A stretch of 64,000 nt of DNA. Origin: Algoriphagus pacificus (GTDB lineage: Bacteria > Bacteroidota > Bacteroidia > Cytophagales > Cyclobacteriaceae). The notes under the pieces were generated by a model, which was not told where the DNA came from, did no database searches, and was given only the letters and a program-made list of their open reading frames with translations. Shown in pieces: positions 7,784 to 15,691 of the stretch; the first letter of the stretch is position 1; each line of letters opens with the position of its first letter. The stretch covers positions 124,001 through 188,000 of the forward strand of contig NZ_JAFKCU010000004.1 in assembly GCF_017254845.1 (NCBI RefSeq), given 5' to 3'. A program made the translations under genes and the position numbers.

Positions 7784-9410
7784 AATCCGATTGCTCTTCA
7801 GGAAGGATATTTTCATCCTGATCAATAATATCAAACTCATTCTCAAAAACCCCTTAAGGCTTTTACCATACGCCGGGATGCTTGCCTATTTCTTTTTCAT
7901 CTATTCGATGAGAATGAAAAGTAAGGGTGAAAGTACTCCGGAGTTTCAGGCTCCTGACATGGAGAATATGCCTCAGGTAGATTTTGGAGTGCAGAATGTT
8001 ATTGGTGGAGTTACTTTGTTGGCTTTGGCTTTCTTTATTTTTCAATTATACAGAGCTACTAAAAACAATGTCAGTTTCTTCAAAATGGCTGATGTTAATT
8101 TGCTTTTCACAGCACCGGTAAAGCCTGAGAATATATTGATTTATTACATGGCAAGGTCAATTTTGCCTGCTTTGGGAGGTAGTTTTATCTTTCTTATTTA
8201 TGGTGCAAGCCAGATGGCTGATCAGCTAGATCTGACAGTAGGAAATATTACATTTTTGATTCTGGGTTTTGCCTTATTCTTCTTCATGATTTTTCCTTTG
8301 CGGTTTTTGATTTACACCCTTCATACCAAATATGGTATTATGGAGTATATCAAATCCGGGGTAGCATTGCTGGGTATCACTCTTGGATTATTGATTTTGA
8401 TTCCGGGTTTGATGGCAGAAAAATTCTGGCAAGGAATGTTTGCCTGGATAAGTTCGCCTTGGTTTAATCTCTTTCCGGTAGTAGGTTGGAGTAGAGGGAT
8501 CATGAGCTATGCGATGCATCAGAATTTGATCTTATCCCTAAGCTTTTTGGCTTTGTTTGGACTTGCATATTTCTCAGTAGTGAAATTGGTCATCCAGTTT
8601 TCAGGATATTACTATGAGGATGTATTGGAGGCTACCAAGTCCAATGAGGAGAAATTAGAAAAAGTAAGAGGCAAAAAAGAAGTTTCAGAAAGTACCTATA
8701 GCCTGAATGCCAAAAAGCAGTTGGCATTGCCTGATTTTGGAGCTGGAGCAAAAGCGATTTATTGGAGAAATTATGTGCATAGCTCCAGACAGGATTTCCA
8801 TCCACTCTTTGGGATTTACTCTTCCATCATGGCGGCATTGGGGATTGTCTTTGCCATCCTTTCAAATTTCGACTGGTTCTCTCATAAGGTCTTTTATGGC
8901 TATTTAATGATTCTCTTGGCCTTTTACTTTTTAGCGGGAATTGGAAGAGCATCCGTAGGAGATCTGAAAAAGCCATTTTTTATACTGATTCCGGCTAGAT
9001 GGACTTCGAAGTTTTGGAATATGATCAAATTGGATCTCTTGCAAATATTTATTTTTTCAGCTTTGATGATAATTCCTTCAGTGTTTATTGCAGGACTCCA
9101 TTGGGCCTTGATTCCACTTTTCCTAATTGGAATGATAGGACTCTATTTGATTGGCTTTGCGATCAATCTCATCCCTCAGGTAGCTTTGGAAGAAAGCTGG
9201 GATAGGATATTGATCAAACCATTGATGATTGGAGGGATCTTTTTATTCGGGATCATTCCTTCCGGAATTGCAGGGATTCTGATTTTTGTTTTGACCAAGC
9301 AATTTGTTTTTGGACTGTTGGCTCTAATCCTGGGTATTTCCTTTGTAACAGCCATTTTAATGCATGTTACCTTGGACGTCATCAAGCGGATTGAGTTTAA
9401 GGAAGTCTAA
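7776..9410 (+). CDS. ABC exporter permease subunit
   Basis: A 544-residue polytopic protein with about 10-12 hydrophobic segments. An N-terminal cytoplasmic helix rich in basic residues (LLFRKDIFILINNIKLILKNPLRLLPYAG) leads into the first span, and a large hydrophilic loop lies around residues 280-345. The architecture matches putative ABC exporter permeases coupled to NatA-type ATPases, consistent with the 8-base overlap with the ATPase gene. It presumably moves a lipid, ion or small molecule across the inner membrane; the substrate is unknown. About 100 bases separate it from the next gene, with no clear terminator. Confidence 0.85.
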   Translation: MNEIRLLFRKDIFILINNIKLILKNPLRLLPYAGMLAYFFFIYSMRMKSKGESTPEFQAPDMENMPQVDFGVQNVIGGVTLLALAFFIFQLYRATKNNVSFFKMADVNLLFTAPVKPENILIYYMARSILPALGGSFIFLIYGASQMADQLDLTVGNITFLILGFALFFFMIFPLRFLIYTLHTKYGIMEYIKSGVALLGITLGLLILIPGLMAEKFWQGMFAWISSPWFNLFPVVGWSRGIMSYAMHQNLILSLSFLALFGLAYFSVVKLVIQFSGYYYEDVLEATKSNEEKLEKVRGKKEVSESTYSLNAKKQLALPDFGAGAKAIYWRNYVHSSRQDFHPLFGIYSSIMAALGIVFAILSNFDWFSHKVFYGYLMILLAFYFLAGIGRASVGDLKKPFFILIPARWTSKFWNMIKLDLLQIFIFSALMIIPSVFIAGLHWALIPLFLIGMIGLYLIGFAINLIPQVALEESWDRILIKPLMIGGIFLFGIIPSGIAGILIFVLTKQFVFGLLALILGISFVTAILMHVTLDVIKRIEFKEV

Positions 9411-9448
9411 AGAGAACTATTTCTCCCAAAATTTTATTTTGTTTTTGA

Positions 9449-9489
9449 TTGCCCAAAAAAGAATGGGCAAGAAAATTCCTGTAATTTTG
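9449..9489 (+). promoter_or_regulatory. Hairpin and -7-like element upstream of the PLP/CBS gene
   Basis: TTGCCCA (9449-9455) and TGGGCAA (9464-9470) form a 7-bp inverted repeat without a following T-run. Twelve bases later TAATTTTG (9482-9489) matches the Bacteroidota -7 consensus TAnnTTTG, but the expected TTTG 19 bases upstream is absent. It could be a promoter with an operator; the evidence is weak. Confidence 0.35.
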
Positions 9490-9509
9490 GATACCAAATA
9501 TGACTGACT

Positions 9510-10877
9510 ATGATCTATAATTCCATTATCGATACCATTGGGAACACTCCCATGATCCGCTTGAATAAGCTGGCGAAAGACATCAAAGGCGAAGTACTTG
9601 TCAAAGTTGAGTATTTCAATCCTGGCAATTCCATGAAAGACAGAATGGCTGTGAAGATGGTAGAAGATGCCGAAAAAGCTGGGGTTTTGAAGCCAGGTGG
9701 AACGATCATAGAAGGAACTTCAGGTAATACAGGAATGGGCTTGGCTCTTGCCGCTGTGGCGAAAGGGTACAAGTGTATTTTTACAATGGCCGATAAGCAG
9801 TCTAAGGAAAAGATAGATATTTTGAAGGCAGTTGGCGCAGAAGTAATTGTCTGCCCAACCAACGTTTCTCCAGAAGATCCAAGATCTTACTATTCAGTAG
9901 CTAAAAAGCTTAATAGAGATATCCCTAATTCATTTTATCCAAATCAGTACGATAACTTATCCAATACAGCCGCCCACTATGAAACCACGGGCCCTGAAAT
10001 CTGGAAAGATACAGATGGAAAAATCACGCATTACGCTGCTGGAGTGGGAACCGGTGGATCCATGTGTGGAACTGCAAAATACCTGAAGGAACAGAATCCA
10101 AATGTGGTTACAGTAGGTATTGATACCTATGGGTCTGTATTTAAAAAGTATAAGGAAACTGGAATTTTTGACGAAAAGGAGGTTTATCCCTATTTGACAG
10201 AAGGGATTGGCGAAGATATTCTTCCTAAGAATGTGGACTTTGACATGATTGATCATTTTGTCAAAGTAACTGATAAAGATTCGGCTGTGATGACGCGTCG
10301 TTTGGCAAGAGAGGAAGGACTTTTTGTAGGATGGTCATGCGGTTCTGCTGTACATGGTGCACTTGAATGGGCCAAAGAAAATCTAAAAGAGGGCGATCAG
10401 ATGGTCATTATTCTTCCGGATCATGGGACTCGATATCTAGGAAAAGTCTACAATGACGAGTGGATGAGAAATCACGGTTTCTTGGAAGATAGAACCTTCT
10501 CTACAGCAAGAGATATCATTTCACAAAGAAATGGTGCTTATACTCTAGTTTCATCATTGAAATCAGATTCAGTTCGTGATGCCATTGGATTAATGAATAA
10601 AACCAGCGTTTCTCAGATTCCTGTGATGGAAAATGGAGAAGTCGTTGGTTCATTGACAGACAATAAACTACTAGCCAAAATCATTGATAATCCAAGCTTG
10701 AAAGATGCCAAAGTTGCTGATGTGATGGAAGATTCCATGCATTTCGTAGCCTTGGATAGCACTTTGGATGTGTTATCCTCTATGGTTGAGAAAGAAAAAG
10801 CAGTTTTGGTGCGGGATGCTCAGGATCAGATTCACATTATCACCAAACACGATATTCTGGAAGCTTTCACCAAGTAA
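9510..10877 (+). CDS. PLP-dependent cystathionine beta-synthase-type enzyme with CBS domain pair
   Basis: A 455-residue fold-type II PLP enzyme. The Schiff-base lysine is K43 in NPGNSMKDRM, the phosphate-binding loop is GTSGNTGMG near 69-77, and GVGTGGSMCG lies near 178. Residues ~330-455 hold two CBS repeats (SVSQIPVMENGEVVGSLTDN, then DVMEDSMHFVALDSTLD). This domain order is that of cystathionine beta-synthase, which makes cystathionine from serine and homocysteine; cysteine synthases lack the CBS pair. Which activity dominates is not visible, and no adjacent cystathionine gamma-lyase or cysE gene is present to decide. It is a cytoplasmic enzyme, possibly nucleotide-regulated through its CBS pair. 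Confidence 0.88.
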   Translation: MIYNSIIDTIGNTPMIRLNKLAKDIKGEVLVKVEYFNPGNSMKDRMAVKMVEDAEKAGVLKPGGTIIEGTSGNTGMGLALAAVAKGYKCIFTMADKQSKEKIDILKAVGAEVIVCPTNVSPEDPRSYYSVAKKLNRDIPNSFYPNQYDNLSNTAAHYETTGPEIWKDTDGKITHYAAGVGTGGSMCGTAKYLKEQNPNVVTVGIDTYGSVFKKYKETGIFDEKEVYPYLTEGIGEDILPKNVDFDMIDHFVKVTDKDSAVMTRRLAREEGLFVGWSCGSAVHGALEWAKENLKEGDQMVIILPDHGTRYLGKVYNDEWMRNHGFLEDRTFSTARDIISQRNGAYTLVSSLKSDSVRDAIGLMNKTSVSQIPVMENGEVVGSLTDNKLLAKIIDNPSLKDAKVADVMEDSMHFVALDSTLDVLSSMVEKEKAVLVRDAQDQIHIITKHDILEAFTK

Positions 10878-10886
10878 TCATTTCAC

Positions 10887-11549
10887 ATGGACCAATTAAA
10901 GCTTCAACGAATCATTGATTCTGGTGTTGATTTTAATATTTCTGAAATAATAGTCAAAGCCTGGACCTTATTTAAGGAAAGGGCTATGTTTCATATTGGC
11001 TTTGCTTTTCTGATCAGTACGATTCAGTTGGCATTCACCTTATATCTGCGAGATTTCGTCTTTATCTATTCTATTTTCATTAATCCACCATTGGTGGCTG
11101 GATTTTATCTAGTCGCGAATAGAATAACTCAAGGTGAATATTTGGATTTCCAGAATTATTTTGATGGATTTAAATACTTGCTTCCCCTTGTGATAGTCAA
11201 TCTTATTGCGGGGATTTTCTCTCTTGCGGGGATAGTTCTATTTATTCTGCCTGGGATTTACTTATTGGTTGGTTATATGTTTGCCAACTTATTTGTGCTT
11301 TTTGGAGGCTTTGAGTTTTGGACTGCTATGGAGCTAAGCCGAAAGCTTGTGCATACCAATTGGTTCAAATTCTTCGGATTTACACTGATTTTACTTTTCA
11401 TCAATATATGCGGACTACTTTGTTTATTGGTTGGCTTATTGGTGACAATTCCATTGACCTACCTTTCGGTTTATGTACTTTTTGAGGAGTTGACAATTGA
11501 TGCAGCGGATGAGGTGGAGGATAAACCTACTCTTGACTTAGAACCATAG
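10887..11549 (+). CDS. Polytopic membrane protein, unknown function
   Basis: A 220-residue protein with five or six hydrophobic segments (about 33-50, 55-72, 93-110, 112-135, 160-195) and a hydrophilic acidic tail (DAADEVEDKPTLDLEP). The pattern IVLFILPGIYLLVGYMFANLF with its Pro-Gly pair resembles uncharacterised glycerophosphoryl-diester-phosphodiesterase-membrane-domain-like or DUF975-like proteins, but I cannot assign it. It starts 9 bases after the PLP/CBS gene, suggesting co-transcription. It is convergent with plsC, overlapping it by 23 bases at the 3' ends. Confidence 0.7.
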   Translation: MDQLKLQRIIDSGVDFNISEIIVKAWTLFKERAMFHIGFAFLISTIQLAFTLYLRDFVFIYSIFINPPLVAGFYLVANRITQGEYLDFQNYFDGFKYLLPLVIVNLIAGIFSLAGIVLFILPGIYLLVGYMFANLFVLFGGFEFWTAMELSRKLVHTNWFKFFGFTLILLFINICGLLCLLVGLLVTIPLTYLSVYVLFEELTIDAADEVEDKPTLDLEP

Positions 11550-12246
11550 CTTCCAATCTATTCCTGCATTTTTCAGCTAGCTCATCCACAGTCGTATTGG
11601 AGGAAGGGAAAATTGCTTGAGAAAAATAGATTCTAACTTTTCCAGGACTCAAAAGAAGCGATCCTCTTCTATGGATTTGATCGGCATTGATAACTGCCAT
11701 TGGGAGAATGGGGATTCCTGTCTCGATAGACAATCGAAAAACTCCTTTTTGAAAAGGCATCAGTGTTTCTTTTGAATCATTCCTGGTTCCTTCAGGTGCC
11801 ACCACGATTGAAATCCCTTTCTTCAGGATTTTCACCAGCTTTTCAATGCTTGCTTTTCGAGATGTTGGATTTGCTCGGTCCACCCAAACAGCGACTTTTC
11901 CTACTACCCAGCCAAAAACAGGAACTTTAGAAAGTTCTTTCTTTCCCAAAGCACGTACTTGTTGAGGAATTGCTATTGGAATGACCGGAGCGTCAAAAAA
12001 TGAGCGGTGGTTGAAGATGTATATGTAGGGTTGCTTGAGATCAATATGCTCTATTCCATGAATTTCAAACCTGAAACCTGATAAAATGCACCAAGTTCTT
12101 GCCCAGAGCCGGATAAAGAAAAATGAAATTTCGCCGGCTTTATCACTTATCAAAACAGGAATCACGATGAATATCCCAAAAATGACCATCAAAAGGCAAA
12201 AGATGGTCAAAGAGTAGATCGTATAAAGTGCCTGAATCACTTTCAT
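11527..12246 (-). CDS. plsC: 1-acyl-sn-glycerol-3-phosphate acyltransferase (PlsC family)
   Basis: A 239-residue acyltransferase with one N-terminal membrane anchor (~8-34). Motif I is NHRSFFD, with the HX4D pair H80/D85. Motif II-like VDRANPTSR lies near 122, motif III PEGTRND at 151-157 and motif IV GIPILPMAVINA near 175. It transfers an acyl chain to lysophosphatidate (or a related acceptor) at the cytoplasmic face of the inner membrane in phospholipid synthesis. Several paralogues are usual per genome, so the acceptor is not certain. It is transcribed alone, divergent from rpsA. Confidence 0.9.
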   Translation of the reverse strand: MKVIQALYTIYSLTIFCLLMVIFGIFIVIPVLISDKAGEISFFFIRLWARTWCILSGFRFEIHGIEHIDLKQPYIYIFNHRSFFDAPVIPIAIPQQVRALGKKELSKVPVFGWVVGKVAVWVDRANPTSRKASIEKLVKILKKGISIVVAPEGTRNDSKETLMPFQKGVFRLSIETGIPILPMAVINADQIHRRGSLLLSPGKVRIYFSQAIFPSSNTTVDELAEKCRNRLEAMVLSQE

Positions 12247-12305
12247 CTGAAGAGAAAATTGGTAATTTTGGGTTATAATTTATTCTTAACTCTTTGCTTG
12301 CATTG

Positions 12306-12332
12306 GCCCCGGAGCGCTTCGGGGCTATTTTT
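12306..12332 (+). terminator. Rho-independent terminator ahead of the rpsA promoter
   Basis: GCCCCG (12306-12311) pairs with CGGGGC (12320-12325) around GAGCGCTT, which can itself pair in part, followed by TATTTTTAT. It is oriented for plus-strand transcription, but the only upstream plus-strand gene ends at 11549. It may stop transcripts running antisense through plsC before they reach rpsA. The 313-base gap between plsC and rpsA holds only this, the promoter and the leader. Confidence 0.65.
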
Positions 12333-12415
12333 ATTGCAAATAGGGCATCTTTTAGAAAAGAAAGAAAGCAATCAGAGTATCTGATCCGTAAAAAAGTTGA
12401 TTTTTTTTAACACAA

Positions 12416-12446
12416 TTTACGAAATAAAAGAAAATCAGTACCTTTG
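12416..12446 (+). promoter_or_regulatory. rpsA promoter, Bacteroidota primary-sigma type
   Basis: TACCTTTG (12439-12446) is a full match to the -7 consensus TAnnTTTG. Nineteen bases upstream lies TTTA (12416-12419), three of four bases of the -33 element TTTG, within an AT-rich stretch. The spacing equals that of the two perfect promoters near 15.4 and 15.6 kb. Transcription would start near 12452. Confidence 0.7.
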
Positions 12447-12449
12447 CAG

Positions 12450-12551
12450 TCCGTTCGAGTGAGCGGAGGGATTTAGAAAGTTCTAAATCGCTGATTTACA
12501 ACTAAAAACCCGCAGTCACATGACTCTACGACTGATGGGATTTCAGAGTCA
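12450..12551 (+). promoter_or_regulatory. Structured 5' leader of rpsA (three hairpins)
   Basis: Three consecutive inverted repeats fill the leader. TCCGTTC/GAGCGGA (12450-12467) has one G-U pair. GATTTAGAA/TTCTAAATC (12470-12489) has a 9-bp complementarity. TGACTCT/AGAGTCA (12521-12551) is a perfect 7-bp stem with a 17-base loop that ends 8 bases before the ATG. CAGTC (12513-12517) and GACTG (12530-12534) could pair instead, competing with the last stem. Autoregulation of S1 through its leader is known in gamma-proteobacteria; that this leader does the same is inference. Confidence 0.5.
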
Positions 12552-12559
12552 ACACTATT

Positions 12560-14329
12560 ATGTCTAATAAAGAAGATTTTAACTGGGACAACTTCGAAAC
12601 CAAAGGTTTTGGAGAAGGCTATTCAAAAGAGCAAAAAGCTCAGATGGAGGCAATGTATGCTGGTACACTAAATGAAATCACTGAGAAAGAAGTGATCAAA
12701 GGTGTAGTAGTAGGAGTAAATGACAAGGATGTAATCATCAACATTGGCTTCAAATCTGACGGTTTGGTTCCTTTGAGTGAATTCCGTGACGTAGCTGGTA
12801 TCAAGCCAGGTGACGAAGTGGAAGTATTCATCGAGGAGCAAGAAAATGCTTTGGGTCAATTGATCCTTTCCCGTAAAAAAGCCAAAATCGTTCGTGCTTG
12901 GCAGGACATCGAAAGCGCTCTTGAGAATGACAGCGTAATCGAAGGTCTTGTAAAGAGAAGAACCAAAGGTGGTTTGATCGTAGATATCTACGGTGTAGAA
13001 GCCTTCTTGCCAGGTTCTCAGATCGATGTGAAGCCTATCAGAGATTTCGATATCTATGTAGGTAAGAAAATGGAAGTGAAAGTGGTGAAAATCAACCACG
13101 CAAATGATAACGTTGTAGTATCTCACAAAGTGTTGATCGAGAAAGATCTTGAAAAGCAAAAAGCAGAGATCCTAAACAACCTAGAGAAAGGTCAAGTATT
13201 GGAAGGTGTGATCAAGAACATGACCAACTTCGGTGTATTCATCGATTTGGGTGGTGTAGATGGTCTTCTTCACATTACAGATATCTCTTGGGGACGTATC
13301 AATCATCCAGAAGAAGTATTGCAGCTTGATCAGAAAGTTCAGATTGTGGTTCTTGACTTTGATGATGATAAGAAGAGAATTTCTTTGGGTATGAAGCAAT
13401 TGACTGCTCATCCTTGGGATTCTTTGGCTTCTAACCTTGAAGTTGGTTCTAAAGTAAGAGGTAAGATTGTAAACGTAGCTGACTACGGTGCATTCCTTGA
13501 GCTTGCTCCAGGTGTTGAAGGTTTGATCCACGTTTCTGAAATGAGCTGGTCTCAGCATTTGAGAAACCCTGCTGACTTCGTGAAAGTTGGTGACGAAATC
13601 GATGCTGTTGTATTGACTTTGGATAAGGACGAAAGAAAAATGTCTTTGGGTATCAAGCAATTGACTGAAGATCCATGGACTAAGAACGACATGGGTACTA
13701 AGTACGCTGTTGGAACCAAGCATAAAGGTGTGGTAAGAAACTTGACTAATTTCGGTCTATTCCTTGAATTGGAAGAAGGTATCGATGGTTTGGTTCACGT
13801 ATCTGACCTTTCTTGGACTAAGAAAATCAAGCACCCATCTGAGTTTGTTAAAGTTGGAGACGAGCTAGAAGTAGCAGTTCTTGAACTTGACGTTGAAAAC
13901 AGAAGATTGGCACTTGGTCATAAGCAATTGGAAGAGAATCCATGGGATACTTTCGAGAATGTATTCCCAGTAGGATCTGTACACAAGTGTACTGTAGTTT
14001 CTAAAAATGATAAAGGAGCAGTTCTTGAGCTTCCTTACGGTTTGGAAGGTTTCGCAACCATCAAAAACCTAGAGAAGGAAGACGGTTCTCAAGTAGAAGC
14101 TGGAGAGTCTGAAGACTTCAAGGTAACTGAATTCTCTAAAGATGATAAGAGAATTGTCCTTTCTCATACTGCTATGTTCAAAGAAGAAGCAAAGCCAGCT
14201 AAGAAAGAAGCGAAGAAGAAATCTGATACAGGTTCTGCTTCCACTACTTCTGCTCCAGCTGAGAAGTCTACCCTAGGTGACTTGGACGCTTTGACTCAAT
14301 TGAAAGAGCAAATGGAAGGTAAAAAATAA
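12560..14329 (+). CDS. rpsA: 30S ribosomal protein S1
   Basis: A 589-residue protein with six S1 (OB-fold) repeats at roughly residues 44-110, 125-190, 205-275, 290-360, 378-448 and 463-527. Several end in the family phrase (K/R)(R/K)(I/M)SLG(M/I)KQL. A Lys/Ala/Ser-rich tail follows (AKPAKKEAKKK), ending GDLDALTQLKEQMEGKK. S1 helps the 30S subunit bind and unfold mRNA, which matters in a phylum that seldom uses Shine-Dalgarno pairing. Codon use is strongly biased, as for highly expressed genes, which is why long false antisense frames appear here. It has its own promoter, structured leader and terminator. Confidence 0.97.
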   Translation: MSNKEDFNWDNFETKGFGEGYSKEQKAQMEAMYAGTLNEITEKEVIKGVVVGVNDKDVIINIGFKSDGLVPLSEFRDVAGIKPGDEVEVFIEEQENALGQLILSRKKAKIVRAWQDIESALENDSVIEGLVKRRTKGGLIVDIYGVEAFLPGSQIDVKPIRDFDIYVGKKMEVKVVKINHANDNVVVSHKVLIEKDLEKQKAEILNNLEKGQVLEGVIKNMTNFGVFIDLGGVDGLLHITDISWGRINHPEEVLQLDQKVQIVVLDFDDDKKRISLGMKQLTAHPWDSLASNLEVGSKVRGKIVNVADYGAFLELAPGVEGLIHVSEMSWSQHLRNPADFVKVGDEIDAVVLTLDKDERKMSLGIKQLTEDPWTKNDMGTKYAVGTKHKGVVRNLTNFGLFLELEEGIDGLVHVSDLSWTKKIKHPSEFVKVGDELEVAVLELDVENRRLALGHKQLEENPWDTFENVFPVGSVHKCTVVSKNDKGAVLELPYGLEGFATIKNLEKEDGSQVEAGESEDFKVTEFSKDDKRIVLSHTAMFKEEAKPAKKEAKKKSDTGSASTTSAPAEKSTLGDLDALTQLKEQMEGKK

Positions 14330-14363
14330 TTTCAGATTCAATATTTGAAATTTAAAATAGAGA

Positions 14364-14394
14364 AAACGCCGGCTGTAAAGTCGGCGTTTTTTTG
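14364..14394 (+). terminator. Rho-independent terminator after rpsA
   Basis: AACGCCG (14366-14372) pairs with CGGCGTT (14382-14388) around GCTGTAAAGT, preceded by A residues and followed by a 7-T run and G. It lies 34 bases past the rpsA stop. Confidence 0.88.
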
Positions 14395-14397
14395 TTT

Positions 14398-14432
14398 TAA
14401 CCACAGAGATCACAAAGGTCACGCAAAGAACG
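14398..14432. repeat. CACAGAG-type short dispersed repeat
   Basis: TTAACCACAGAGATCACAAA and the bases after it form three imperfect 9-base units (CACAGAGAT, CACAAAGGT, CACGCAAAG). Sequences beginning TTAACCACAGAG with tandem CACAGAG-like units recur in intergenic regions of many unrelated bacteria; their origin is unclear. Only one copy is seen in this window. The rest of the rpsA-to-14587 gap shows nothing else I can name. Confidence 0.4.
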
Positions 14433-14586
14433 CATTTAGCAATTGCTTATTTATTGGTGTCCTGCTAATCCAGAACCTGTACTTTTTATAAAAAACATAG
14501 CCCGAGATTATATATCGAGTCCGTTGTAACAATTCCGTTTTTACTTCCGTCATGGCTAAACTAGTTTTATCATTTACTTTGATCTT

Positions 14587-15201
14587 ATGAAAAATGCACT
14601 TTTACTATCGATTATTCTTTTAATTAGTTTTTCAGTTTTCGCACAGTCTGGGTTTGAGGTGAAGGGGTATTTTGGTGCTTCTTGGGCAAGAGCCAATAGA
14701 AAAGTTGATTTGATTGGAAGTAGTTCTGTCCAGATGGAAAACTTTAAAGAGGTAGGTGTACTTCTATCCAAAGGGATTGGAGAAAAATTCAAATTGAGTG
14801 CAGGGTTGAATTACTTACTAGGAGAGGTAAAATTTTTTCCTGCCCCTAATCCATGTATTAATTGTATGACAGGTTATTTACATAACCCTGATTTTCAAAT
14901 GCTGTCTATTCCGATTTATGCAGAATATTCACTCAGTAGATTGTTTTATGTAGCGGCTGGTCCATTGGTTGATTTTCAATTGTCGGAAGGGAATAATTTT
15001 AGCGACCAAAACGGGATAGGGTATTTAATAGGTTTCGGAAGTAGAGTAAGTAAAGAGAAATTTACTTTTTCGGTATTTCCCAACTATAAAAGACATGGAG
15101 TAATTGAGAGGTATCCTGTTAATCCTTTTGATAATTCTGACAAATACAAACATATCCTGGAGGAGCTAGGAATTCAGTTTGGATTGGCATACAGATTTTA
15201 A
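14587..15201 (+). CDS. Outer-membrane beta-barrel protein (PorT-like / small barrel)
   Basis: A 204-residue protein with a signal peptide (MKNALLLSIILLISFSVFAQ). Strand-rich segments follow: FEVKGYFGASWARAN, KFKLSAGLNYLLGEVKF, LSIPIYAEYSLSRLFYVAAGP and a final LGIQFGLAYRF ending in Phe, the usual last-strand signature for insertion by the BAM machinery. Two cysteines in APNPCINCMTG could form an extracellular-loop disulfide. No specific function is evident. It stands alone, ending at a bidirectional terminator shared with tRNA-Cys. Confidence 0.78.
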   Translation: MKNALLLSIILLISFSVFAQSGFEVKGYFGASWARANRKVDLIGSSSVQMENFKEVGVLLSKGIGEKFKLSAGLNYLLGEVKFFPAPNPCINCMTGYLHNPDFQMLSIPIYAEYSLSRLFYVAAGPLVDFQLSEGNNFSDQNGIGYLIGFGSRVSKEKFTFSVFPNYKRHGVIERYPVNPFDNSDKYKHILEELGIQFGLAYRF

Positions 15202-15230
15202 GTCTTGATTGAAGCTATCCGGCTAAAAAT

Positions 15231-15263
15231 AAAAAAGCATCCCGATTTCGGGATGCTTTTTTT
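15231..15263. terminator. Rho-independent terminator, bidirectional
   Basis: AAAAAAGCATCCCGA pairs with TCGGGATGCTTTTTT with almost no loop, with T-runs on both strands. It ends the outer-membrane gene on plus and the tRNA-Cys transcript on minus, whose mature 3' end is four bases away. Confidence 0.92.
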
Positions 15264-15266
15264 GTG

Positions 15267-15337
15267 AGGTCGAGAGCGGATTCGAACCGCTGTACAAGGT
15301 TTTGCAGACCTCTGCCTAGCCACTCGGCCACTCGACC
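15267..15337 (-). tRNA. tRNA-Cys (anticodon GCA)
   Basis: On the minus strand the acceptor GGTCGAG pairs with CTCGACC. The anticodon stem GAGGT...ACCTT encloses CTGCAAA, giving anticodon GCA. The T arm is GCGGTTCGAATCCGC. The discriminator base is U, as is characteristic of tRNA-Cys. The 3' CCA is not encoded; the bases after the discriminator are CAC. Length is 71 bases. Confidence 0.95.
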
Positions 15338-15354
15338 ATTTTGGAAATGGAATG

Positions 15355-15385
15355 CAAATCTAGAGATTATCTTTTTTGAAGCAAA
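15355..15385 (-). promoter_or_regulatory. tRNA-Cys promoter, perfect TTTG-N19-TAnnTTTG
   Basis: Read on the minus strand, TTTG (15385-15382) is followed after exactly 19 bases by TAGATTTG (15362-15355). Both elements match the Bacteroidota consensus in full. The -7 box ends 17 bases before the mature tRNA 5' end, leaving a short 5' leader for RNase P. Confidence 0.88.
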
Positions 15386-15616
15386 ACTACCTTCAATTAT
15401 TTTAGTCTTATTTGAATGAAAGGCATTCAAAGTGTTGATTTCCACCTTTAAAAAATCTTGGAAACGGGATATTTTTTTACTGGTTTGAAAATGTAGTTAT
15501 TTATAAAGATTCTAAATAAAATTTCTTTTAAAAAAACCAGTCTAAAATATTGAAGATCAGATAATTAAAATGCCTTTTCATAGCGTTTAATGCACTTGAT
15601 GTGAATTGATTTCTTA

Positions 15617-15647
15617 TTTGAAAAATTGGCTTCGGGTAGTACCTTTG
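15617..15647 (+). promoter_or_regulatory. act-cox operon promoter, perfect TTTG-N19-TAnnTTTG
   Basis: TTTG (15617-15620), a 19-base spacer and TACCTTTG (15640-15647) match the Bacteroidota consensus in full. It lies 45 bases before the chosen actA ATG and rules out the upstream in-frame TTG at 15626, which falls inside the spacer. The AT-rich 355-base gap from tRNA-Cys to actA holds only these two divergent promoters. Confidence 0.9.
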
Positions 15648-15691
15648 CAAGGGTTATTGAAAACCGCATAAACTATTTAATTAGCTATAAT

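Noticed and set aside
9449-9470. Hairpin after the ABC permease gene as a terminator
   Set aside because: The 7-bp stem has no T-run in either direction, so it is listed only as a possible 5' element of the next gene.
12668-13723. Two long antisense frames (163 and 180 residues) opposite rpsA
   Set aside because: They mirror the biased codon use of rpsA in another frame, are rich in His/Phe/Tyr/Asp in an unnatural pattern, and have no promoter or start context.
13181-14164. Repeats within rpsA coding sequence as a repeat element
   Set aside because: They are the homologous S1 domains of one protein, not DNA-level tandem repeats.
15626-15691. Upstream TTG extension of actA
   Set aside because: The TTG lies inside the spacer of a perfect promoter and would be transcribed only from elsewhere. 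It would also put 22 residues ahead of the signal peptide.
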